The notes beneath the pieces are model-generated. The model was not told where the DNA came from. It searched no databases and worked only from the letters and a program-made list of their open reading frames with translations. From assembly GCA_026992705.1 (NCBI GenBank), contig JALWYT010000004.1, forward strand, positions 1 through 9,414: a stretch of DNA of 9,414 bases, in the 5' to 3' direction. The position numbers and the translations under genes are program-made. This stretch comes from Thiotrichaceae bacterium (lineage in GTDB: Bacteria; Pseudomonadota; Gammaproteobacteria; Thiotrichales; Thiotrichaceae). Shown here one piece after another: positions 1-6,066 of this stretch; position 1 is the stretch's first letter; the number at the start of each line of letters is the position of its first letter.

Positions 1-1
1 A

Positions 2-1138
2 TTGAGACTTATTCATTTCCTTATTTTATTTTTTTCATTTTCTTTATTAAATGCAAAAGAACTTCCTGTTAGCGATGTTCAATTACCAGAAATTGATGCA
101 TCAAGTTATTTGTTAATTGATTTCCAAAGTGGTGATAAATTAGCTGCAAAAAACGCCTATCAAAGAGTAGAGCCTGCCAGCATTACCAAGATAATGACCG
201 CATTTATTATCTATCAGGAACTAGAAAAAGGTAATATTTCCCTTGATGATACGGTCTTAGTTAGTAAAAAAGCGTGGAAGATGGAAGGTTCACGCATGTT
301 TATTAAAGTTGGAGAAAAAATTAAATTAAAGGAGCTTCTGTATGGTTTAATTATTCAATCAGGTAATGATGCAGCAGTTGCACTAGCTGAACATATCGCA
401 GGAACAGAAGCTGCATTTGTTAAAAGAATGAACCTTGTTGCACAAGAGTTAGGGCTTAAAAATACACATTATGCCAATGTGACCGGTTGGCCTGCCTCCA
501 ATCACTATTCTACTGCCAGCGATATTGCAAAACTTACAAGAATATTAATTAGCCACTATCCTGAGCATTATAAATTATACTCCCAGAAAGAATACACATA
601 TAATCGTATTAGCCAACGTAATCGTAACCAATTATTGTGGAAGGACAAAACTGTTGATGGTGTAAAAACAGGACATACAGAGTCAGCAGGCTATTGTTTA
701 GTTGCCTCAGCAAAACGTAACAATATGCGATTAATATCCGTTGTTTTAGGTACTAAAAGCCCGCAAGAACGTACATCTTATACTCGTCAATTATTAGAAT
801 TTGGTTTTCGCTTTTATGAGACTCACCTTTTATATAAAAAAGACTCTGTTTTAGCAGAAGCTCGTGTGTGGAAAGGTAATGAAAGTACCGTTCCATTAGG
901 TGTTATTAATGACCTCTACATTACTATTCAAAAAGAACATTATAAAAAGCTAAAAGGCATTATGGAGATTGATAAAGGTATAGATGCTCCCATTAAACGT
1001 GGAGATATACTAGGAAAAATTAAATTTACTGTGGACAATAAAATAATACGTGAAATACCTTTGGTTGCAATGCGAAGTGTAGATGAAGGTAGTGGTTGGG
1101 ATAAGTTTGTCGATAGTATTCGTAAACTGTTTGATTAA
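2..1138 (+). CDS. dacA: D-alanyl-D-alanine carboxypeptidase, PBP5/6 type (possibly 5'-partial)
   Basis: Periplasmic serine DD-carboxypeptidase that removes the terminal D-Ala from peptidoglycan pentapeptides. Residues 1-18 look like a Sec signal peptide: one Arg, then a hydrophobic run ending in LLNA. All three penicillin-binding motifs are present: S60-I-T-K63 (nucleophile and base), S120-G-N122, and K222-T-G224. Residues ~275-360 match the beta-rich second domain of PBP5/6, and the last ~16 residues (GSGWDKFVDSIRKLFD) could form the amphipathic helix that anchors such proteins to the inner membrane. At 378 residues the length is close to the family norm. The start is uncertain: the first codon in the window is a TTG at base 2, so the true start may lie just outside. 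It heads the ybeD-lipB operon, ending 12 nt before ybeD. The family call is firm; dacA versus the dacC paralog is not separable by sequence alone, but the ybeD-lipB linkage favours dacA. Confidence 0.93.
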   Translation: MRLIHFLILFFSFSLLNAKELPVSDVQLPEIDASSYLLIDFQSGDKLAAKNAYQRVEPASITKIMTAFIIYQELEKGNISLDDTVLVSKKAWKMEGSRMFIKVGEKIKLKELLYGLIIQSGNDAAVALAEHIAGTEAAFVKRMNLVAQELGLKNTHYANVTGWPASNHYSTASDIAKLTRILISHYPEHYKLYSQKEYTYNRISQRNRNQLLWKDKTVDGVKTGHTESAGYCLVASAKRNNMRLISVVLGTKSPQERTSYTRQLLEFGFRFYETHLLYKKDSVLAEARVWKGNESTVPLGVINDLYITIQKEHYKKLKGIMEIDKGIDAPIKRGDILGKIKFTVDNKIIREIPLVAMRSVDEGSGWDKFVDSIRKLFD

Positions 1139-1150
1139 AGGCATCATTCA

Positions 1151-1438
1151 ATGAAAAAAAATATGCCAGAAATTTCAGAAGAAAACTCCTTTATTGAGTT
1201 CCCTTGCACGTTTCCTATTAAAGTGGTAGGTAGTAACTTACCCGAATTCCGTGAAAAGGTTTGTACCATTGCCAAAAAATATGACCCAAGTTTTTCGGAA
1301 AGGCAACTGAAATCACGTTGTAGTAAAGCAGCTAAATACTTAAGTCTGACTATCTCTGTTTATGTCAATGACCGGTCAACTCTAGATAAAATTTATCAAG
1401 AGCTAACTGATTGTGAGCTAGTGCAATGGACACTGTAA
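1151..1438 (+). CDS. ybeD: DUF493 family protein YbeD
   Basis: A 95-residue protein of the DUF493/YbeD family, a small conserved protein with an ACT-like ferredoxin fold and no established biochemical role. The family pattern is visible: an N-terminal EFPCTFPIKVVG stretch, a central segment with a conserved Ser/Lys-rich loop (residues ~49-60), then LSLTISVYV and a C-terminal YQELTDCELVQWTL. Start choice: the ATG at 1151 follows an AAAGG Shine-Dalgarno (1137-1141) with a 9-nt spacer, and this site overlaps the dacA stop codon. It carries a slightly longer polar N-terminus than the 87-residue E. coli protein. Its position between dacA and lipB is the usual one in gammaproteobacteria, and its 3' end overlaps lipB by 13 nt, which suggests translational coupling. 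A role in lipoate metabolism has been guessed from context only. Confidence 0.9.
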   Translation: MKKNMPEISEENSFIEFPCTFPIKVVGSNLPEFREKVCTIAKKYDPSFSERQLKSRCSKAAKYLSLTISVYVNDRSTLDKIYQELTDCELVQWTL

Positions 1439-2091
1439 ATAAAACTATTTATAACACACTGATTATAAAAAGCCTTGGAAAGCAGGATTATATGAGAACT
1501 TTTCAAGCCATGAAAGATTTTACTGAAAACCGTACAGAGTCAAGCCTTGATGAAATATGGCTAGTTGAACACCCTAGTGTATTTACTCTCGGACGTAATG
1601 GTAAAACTGAACATATATTAGATGTGGGTGATATTCCTGTTATACAAACTGATCGTGGTGGACAAGTTACCTATCACGGTGAAGGGCAATTAGTCGCTTA
1701 TTTACTACTTGACATAAAGCGTCGTAAGTTAGGTGTTAGGAAGTTTGTTAATCATATTGAAAATGCCATTATTCAACTCTTAAGTGATGTTGGAGTTAAT
1801 GCAGAAAGTCGAGCAAATGCACCGGGTGTCTATGTTGACAATAAAAAGATCGCTGCATTAGGTTTACGTATTAGCAAAGGGCGAAGCTATCACGGCTTAA
1901 GTCTCAATATTAATATGGATTTATCACCATTTCAGCGTATTCACCCATGTGGTTATAAAGATTTAAAAGTTACCCAGTGTACTGATTTAGGATTACAACT
2001 CACTATGGCATCAGCTGGTCAACAGATTATTAAGCAACTTAGTCAGTTTTTAGGTTATCAACACCTTAAGTGGATGAAGAAGCCTGATTAG
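1426..2091 (+). CDS. lipB: Octanoyl-[ACP]:protein N-octanoyltransferase
   Basis: Cytoplasmic enzyme that moves the octanoyl group from acyl-carrier protein to a lysine of lipoyl domains (pyruvate and 2-oxoglutarate dehydrogenases, glycine cleavage H protein); this is step one of lipoate biosynthesis. The 221-residue protein aligns along its length with E. coli LipB from memory: LDEIWLVEHP (41-50), RGGQVTYHG (77-85), RRKLGVRKFV (99-108), NAPGVYVDNKKIAALGLRI (131-149), SYHGLSLNINMDLSPF (154-169), IHPCGY (172-177). The catalytic pair is Cys175, which forms the acyl-thioester, and Lys141. One oddity is that the usual HGPGQ reads HGEGQ (84-88). The ATG at 1426 lies inside the end of ybeD, with no strong Shine-Dalgarno of its own, consistent with coupled translation. 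The 3' end overlaps the antisense flotillin gene by 26 bp. Confidence 0.96.
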   Translation: MDTVNKTIYNTLIIKSLGKQDYMRTFQAMKDFTENRTESSLDEIWLVEHPSVFTLGRNGKTEHILDVGDIPVIQTDRGGQVTYHGEGQLVAYLLLDIKRRKLGVRKFVNHIENAIIQLLSDVGVNAESRANAPGVYVDNKKIAALGLRISKGRSYHGLSLNINMDLSPFQRIHPCGYKDLKVTQCTDLGLQLTMASAGQQIIKQLSQFLGYQHLKWMKKPD

Positions 2092-3607
2092 CCGTAACAT
2101 TATGATCAGTTAAATCCTTTTTTAATGACTCTGTTATTGCCTGAATATCGCTACCCTCCATATCAACTTCCTTCAATAAGGACTCAATTAATGGAGCATG
2201 TGTTTTGTAGCGTAACGCACTATCAACTATTTGATCTGCTAGACTATTACTAATAGACGTACCGCCATTTGCTCCATCACCACTACTTGAGCGACCATTT
2301 AAGCCGTCAACATGAACAATCTTTATACCATCAATATTCTCAATTGGTTTAACGCTTTCCCTAATAATGGAAGGTAGCTGGTTAACAATTTGTTGCTTAA
2401 TTTGTAGTGATATTTGATCATTAGAAAGTAAATTAGCTGCTTCATTAAGAGCCTTTTTACCTGCCGCCTCAATGGCATAACGCATTTCAGCTGCTTGTGC
2501 TTCAAGCTTTTCTGCATCTGCTGTGCCTTTTGCAATCACACGCTGTCTTTCAGCCTCTTTTTCAGCACTGATTAGTTCAACAATACGACTACGTTCAGCA
2601 ATTTCTTTATCTTTAGCAGTATCAATTTTTTCTTTAGCTTCTGCCGCTGCAGCCTTTACCTTATCTGTTTCAATCCATGTTTCAGCAATAGTTCGTTGTG
2701 TTGTTGCTCGTTTAATCGCTTCCTTTAATTCATTTTCAATAATAACAATTTCTTTTGCCATTTCTAATGTTTCAATTTCCTGTTCAACTTTAAGTTCTTG
2801 CTCTTTAATTTGTTTTTCTTGCTGTAATTCTGCAAAACGAATTTCTTTTTCACGAGCTAAACGATTTTCAGTCTGTTTCTTTTTAATGGCGTTTTGTTCA
2901 CGCTGTGACTCATGATTTTTTTGTGCAATAGCAACAATTTTATCTTGCTCATATTCATTTTGTTTCTTTTCATTACTGGCTAGTTGTTTTTTAATATAAG
3001 TAATGCCTGCAATACCTAATGCATTATCTTCTGGAAAAAACTCAATCGGTGTTTGGTCTAATGAAGTTAAAGCAACAGATACTAATTCCAGCCCCATTTC
3101 ATCTAATGCTCTAGCCACACCATCTTTAACAGTTTGACTAAAATCTTGACGTTTTTCATGAAGTTCATCCATATTCATTGAGGCCGCTACATTACGTAAA
3201 GCATCAATACATACACCAACGACTTGCTCACGCAAATGTTCTGTTTCCATAGTTTTTAAGCCTAACGTTCTTGCTGCAGTTGAAATATGCTCAGGTTCAG
3301 CTTTTACACGAATATAAAACTCTGTTTTTACATTAACTCGCAAACGATCTTTAGTAATAAGAGCTAAATCATCCTCTCTAATAATTTCAACACGGTGGGT
3401 GTTCATATTGACAGGAAGGCAACTATGAAACAGTGGCACAACTAATGCACCTTTATCCATCAAAATAAGTTCGCCTCCCACCCCTGTTCTAACATAAGAC
3501 TTCTCCTTAGTTGGGCGGCGGTAAAATGCCATAAAAAAGGCAATAAATATCAGCAATGCAATTACTAAAATAATAAAAAATGTTCTTAGTAAATCTGATA
3601 GTTCCAT
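2066..3607 (-). CDS. Flotillin/SPFH-domain membrane protein, YqiK type
   Basis: A 513-residue inner-membrane protein of the SPFH (stomatin/prohibitin/flotillin/HflK-C) superfamily, closest in layout to YqiK-type bacterial flotillins. Numbering from the ATG at 3607: one transmembrane helix (10-29); a SPFH domain (~30-200) containing RTGVGGELILMDKGALVVPLF and TAARTLGL; a long Glu/Lys/Ala/Gln-rich coiled coil (~204-384) ending in the flotillin-like repeat region with KGTADAEKLEAQAAEMRYAIEAAGK; then a C-terminal tail with GIKIVHVDGLNG, a Gly/Ser linker and SLADQIVDSALRYKTHAPL. Such proteins oligomerise and scaffold membrane domains. Start choice: a TTG at 3640 is in frame but has no good ribosome site, whereas the ATG at 3607 has TTAGG 7 nt upstream. 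It lies antisense between lipB and lipA, and its usual NfeD-like partner is not in the window. Family is secure; specific function is unknown. Confidence 0.92.
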   Translation of the reverse strand: MELSDLLRTFFIILVIALLIFIAFFMAFYRRPTKEKSYVRTGVGGELILMDKGALVVPLFHSCLPVNMNTHRVEIIREDDLALITKDRLRVNVKTEFYIRVKAEPEHISTAARTLGLKTMETEHLREQVVGVCIDALRNVAASMNMDELHEKRQDFSQTVKDGVARALDEMGLELVSVALTSLDQTPIEFFPEDNALGIAGITYIKKQLASNEKKQNEYEQDKIVAIAQKNHESQREQNAIKKKQTENRLAREKEIRFAELQQEKQIKEQELKVEQEIETLEMAKEIVIIENELKEAIKRATTQRTIAETWIETDKVKAAAAEAKEKIDTAKDKEIAERSRIVELISAEKEAERQRVIAKGTADAEKLEAQAAEMRYAIEAAGKKALNEAANLLSNDQISLQIKQQIVNQLPSIIRESVKPIENIDGIKIVHVDGLNGRSSSGDGANGGTSISNSLADQIVDSALRYKTHAPLIESLLKEVDMEGSDIQAITESLKKDLTDHNVTANQASSST

Positions 3608-3614
3608 AATAAAA

Positions 3615-3619
3615 CCTAA
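3615..3619 (-). promoter_or_regulatory. Ribosome binding site setting the flotillin start
   Basis: Read on the minus strand, TTAGG sits 7 nt upstream of the ATG at 3607. The alternative in-frame TTG at 3640 lacks a comparable site and would only add 11 polar or weakly hydrophobic residues ahead of the membrane helix. This favours the 513-residue product. Confidence 0.55.
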
Positions 3620-3777
3620 CTTATTTAATATTGACAACAACTTAGGCTTAATTTACATAGAAGATGGTAAGTTATTAAGCTTCAGCGATAAAAACTTTAG
3701 CAAAACTTACAGGGGCATATTGATAAGTGTCCTAAATACACTCATTAGCTCCACTGCCTATTAAGCTAAGTCGTTAC

Positions 3778-3812
3778 TATATTCTGTATACTTTTATTTT
3801 ATACAGTATATA
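3778..3812. repeat. Imperfect 13-bp inverted repeat in the flotillin/lipA divergent region
   Basis: Left arm 3778-3790 (TATATTCTGTATA) and right arm 3800-3812 (TATACAGTATATA) are inverted copies with one mismatch, separated by 9 nt. The core arms CTGTATA/TATACAG match perfectly. The element lies about 171 bp before flotillin and 88 bp before lipA, so it could be an operator for either or both genes. It could also form a hairpin in a transcript crossing it. A candidate -10 (TATACT, 3787-3792) lies inside it on the + strand, but I find no convincing -35. The binding protein is unknown. Confidence 0.5.
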
Positions 3813-3827
3813 TCTTCCCAAAGAATT

Positions 3828-3887
3828 ATGAAGAATTGGTTTTTGATAAATGACTCATGTAATCTCCTTACACTTAAAAAAATCTAA
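3828..3887 (+). other. Possible 19-codon upstream ORF ahead of lipA
   Basis: ATG at 3828 opens a 19-residue frame (MKNWFLINDSCNLLTLKKI) whose TAA (3885-3887) overlaps the first bases of the lipA Shine-Dalgarno (AAAGG, 3886-3890). The site upstream of this ATG (AAAG with only 4 nt spacing) is poor. It may be chance in AT-rich DNA; if translated, it could couple to lipA. Confidence 0.15.
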
Positions 3888-3899
3888 AGGCTTTTAATA

Positions 3900-4859
3900 A
3901 TGGATAAACAAGGTAAACAATCTAGCCAGGGCATTAAATACAGAGGAAAAGATAAAGTTGCTAAAATTCCCATCAAAGTTGCACCCAGTAGCCGTCATAT
4001 CCAACGAAAACCTAGCTGGATTCGTGTACAAGTACCTAATGCTCAAAAAGTTAAGCAACTTAAGACAATATTACGAAAGCAAAAATTAAATACAGTTTGT
4101 GAAGAAGCTGCTTGCCCTAATTTAGGTGAATGTTTCACTAAAGGAACAGCAACTTTTATGATTATGGGAGATATTTGTACACGCCGTTGCCCATTTTGTG
4201 ATGTAGCACACGGGCGACCTAATCCATTAGACCCAAATGAACCTCAGCATCTTGCTGAAACTATTCAGTCAATGGAGCTACACTATGTTGTTATTACTTC
4301 AGTCGATCGAGATGATTTACGTGATGGTGGAGCAAAGCATTTTGTCAACTGCATTCAAAAAACACGGGAATTGAATCCTGATATACAAATTGAGGTACTA
4401 ACGCCAGACTTTCGTGGACGTATGGAGATTGCTTTAGATATTATGGAACACGCCTTACCTGATGTATTTAACCATAACCTAGAAACCATACCTCGCTTAT
4501 ATAAAAAAGCTCGCCCCGGAGCAGATTATCAATGGTCATTGAATCTAATTAAAACATTTAAACAGCGTTATCCACACATTCCAACTAAATCAGGCATTAT
4601 GCTAGGTTTAGGTGAGACATTAGAAGAAATACAACAAGTTATGCAAGACTTAATTGATCATGGCTGTAATATGCTAACTCTTGGACAATATTTACAACCA
4701 AGTTTGTACCACTTAGCTGTAAAGCGTTTTATTACTCCTGATGAATTTAAAGAGCTAGAAAACATTGGCTATCAAATGGGCTTTAGCCATGTTGCCAGTG
4801 GACCAATGGTTAGATCATCCTATCATGCTGATAGGCAAGCCAGTACTGTACTTAGATAA
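3900..4859 (+). CDS. lipA: Lipoyl synthase (radical SAM)
   Basis: Radical SAM enzyme that inserts two sulfur atoms at C6 and C8 of protein-bound octanoyl groups, completing lipoyl cofactor after LipB. The 319-residue protein has both iron-sulfur sites: the auxiliary-cluster cysteines C67-x4-C72-x5-C78, whose cluster is sacrificed as sulfur source in studied homologs, and the radical SAM motif C93-x3-C97-x2-C100. The C-terminal RSSYHAD (305-311) supplies the serine ligand of the auxiliary cluster. TSVDRDDLRDGGA, PDFRGRM, VFNHNLET and TKSGIMLGLGET are family hallmarks. GQYLQPSLYHLAV departs from the usual GQYLQPSRHHLPV at two positions. The ATG at 3900 has AAAGG 9 nt upstream and gives a normal length. 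Unlike lipB, it is separated from the operon by the antisense flotillin gene, so it needs its own promoter. The gene ends 2 bp from the convergent nrdB stop. Confidence 0.97.
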   Translation: MDKQGKQSSQGIKYRGKDKVAKIPIKVAPSSRHIQRKPSWIRVQVPNAQKVKQLKTILRKQKLNTVCEEAACPNLGECFTKGTATFMIMGDICTRRCPFCDVAHGRPNPLDPNEPQHLAETIQSMELHYVVITSVDRDDLRDGGAKHFVNCIQKTRELNPDIQIEVLTPDFRGRMEIALDIMEHALPDVFNHNLETIPRLYKKARPGADYQWSLNLIKTFKQRYPHIPTKSGIMLGLGETLEEIQQVMQDLIDHGCNMLTLGQYLQPSLYHLAVKRFITPDEFKELENIGYQMGFSHVASGPMVRSSYHADRQASTVLR

Positions 4860-4861
4860 TA

Positions 4862-6055
4862 TCAGTCCCACTTCAAGGCTCCGCCTGTTTGGTATTCGGT
4901 TACGCGGGTTTCAAAGAAGTTTTTCTCTTTTCGCATATTGGCTTGTTCTTCCAGCCAAGGTAGGCGGTTTTCGGCTCCCGGGAAGGGTTCTTCGTCTAGG
5001 CCGAGTTGTCTGGCTCGGCGGTTGGCGGTGAAGCGGAATTGTTCGATGTGGTCATCGTAGGAGTAGCCTAGAATGGGTTCTTTTAGCAAGTAATGTGCAT
5101 ACTTAGATTCAGCGGCTTCTGATTCATCCCACATGATGCGGATTTTTTTAGGATCTAGTTTGATATTTTCTTCGTGGATGATTTGCTTAACAACACGAAT
5201 ACCAAATGAAGCATGTAGGACTTCATCTCGCATTATATATTGTAGTTGCTCCGCTGTGCCTTTCATTAAGCCACGACGTTGCAGGGCAAAGATTGGGCTA
5301 AAGCCATTGTAGAACCAGCAGCCTTCAAATATTGCGGCAAAGAACATATACGACATGACAAAAGTTTCTAAATTATCACGATCTTTTAGGTCAATATCTG
5401 AACGCATGACTGCATTAAGCCGCTGATTTGCCATGTGAATTTTGCCATAAATTTCTGGCACGGTGCGATAGCGATTATAAATTTCGCCTTGATCTAAGCC
5501 GATGCTTTCAATGCAGTGTTGGTATGTCCATGTGTGTAGTGATTCTTCATAAACTTGTCGAGCTTGGTAAATCTGCAATTCGGGAGCCGTCATCTTTTCC
5601 ATTACGGCTAAGCCAATATTTCGCATTGCCATAATGTCTGATGTGGTGAGATAGGCTAGCACATTTTCATAAACATGCTTTTCTTCCAGCGTAAGACTCA
5701 GGTTATAGTCTTTAATATCCTGAGCCATATTAATATCCAGCGGTGTCCAGTGGTTTTTATTAGCGTTTAAAAAGAATTCCCACGCCCAAGGATATTTAAA
5801 CGGTGCAAGCTGGTTTACATCTGTTAAGCCATTGATAACTCGCTTGTCATCGACATTGACAGGTTTTGCATTCATCGGCGGCAATTCAATTTCTGCACTA
5901 GCCACTTGCTCAGGAATGGCACTGCTTTCAACCGCATGGAGTTCTGGCTTTTTTGCTTCTTTCTCACTATCAACCGTTACTGGAGCTTCTTTTTTTGTTG
6001 TTGGTACAGGCTTTAATACGGTTGGTGTAGCTAAAGGATCATCCCAATTTAACAT
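4862..6055 (-). CDS. nrdB: Ribonucleotide reductase class Ia, small (radical) subunit
   Basis: The di-iron/tyrosyl-radical subunit that passes the radical to NrdA for reduction of ribonucleoside diphosphates. Of 397 residues, ~1-65 form a Pro/Glu/Lys/Ala-rich, probably disordered extension. The conserved core starts near VDDKRVING. Expected metal ligands can be placed: D140, E171, H174, E244, E278 and H281. The radical tyrosine is Y178, in the spacing E-x2-H-x3-Y seen in E. coli NrdB. The C-terminus EYQTGGALKWD (387-397) would be the tail that docks on NrdA. The ATG at 6055 is 11 nt beyond the nrdA stop, and its Shine-Dalgarno (GAGG, read on the minus strand) abuts that stop, so the two are co-transcribed. 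The last ~180 bases are about 53% G+C, far above the surroundings. No yfaE-like ferredoxin gene follows, since lipA converges directly. Confidence 0.96.
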   Translation of the reverse strand: MLNWDDPLATPTVLKPVPTTKKEAPVTVDSEKEAKKPELHAVESSAIPEQVASAEIELPPMNAKPVNVDDKRVINGLTDVNQLAPFKYPWAWEFFLNANKNHWTPLDINMAQDIKDYNLSLTLEEKHVYENVLAYLTTSDIMAMRNIGLAVMEKMTAPELQIYQARQVYEESLHTWTYQHCIESIGLDQGEIYNRYRTVPEIYGKIHMANQRLNAVMRSDIDLKDRDNLETFVMSYMFFAAIFEGCWFYNGFSPIFALQRRGLMKGTAEQLQYIMRDEVLHASFGIRVVKQIIHEENIKLDPKKIRIMWDESEAAESKYAHYLLKEPILGYSYDDHIEQFRFTANRRARQLGLDEEPFPGAENRLPWLEEQANMRKEKNFFETRVTEYQTGGALKWD

Positions 6056-6066
6056 TTTTTTATCCT

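Noticed and set aside
2523..2915. 130-codon open frame on the + strand, rich in Ser, Phe and Cys
   Set aside because: It is the antisense shadow of the flotillin coiled-coil; Glu/Lys/Ala-rich coding produces long stop-free reverse frames.
3608..3640. TTG at 3640 as the flotillin start
   Set aside because: The ATG at 3607 has a better ribosome site, and the extra 11 residues match no family feature.
3784..3806. LexA (SOS) box suggested by CTGT...ACAG
   Set aside because: The gammaproteobacterial LexA box has 8 bp between CTGT and ACAG; here there are 15.
5000..5019. GC-rich hairpin GCCGAG/CTCGGC with an 8-nt loop
   Set aside because: It lies within nrdB coding sequence and has no T-tract on either strand, so it is not called as a terminator.
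4765..5031. 88-codon + strand frame at the lipA/nrdB junction
   Set aside because: It starts inside lipA in another frame and runs antisense to nrdB; its openness follows from the local high G+C.
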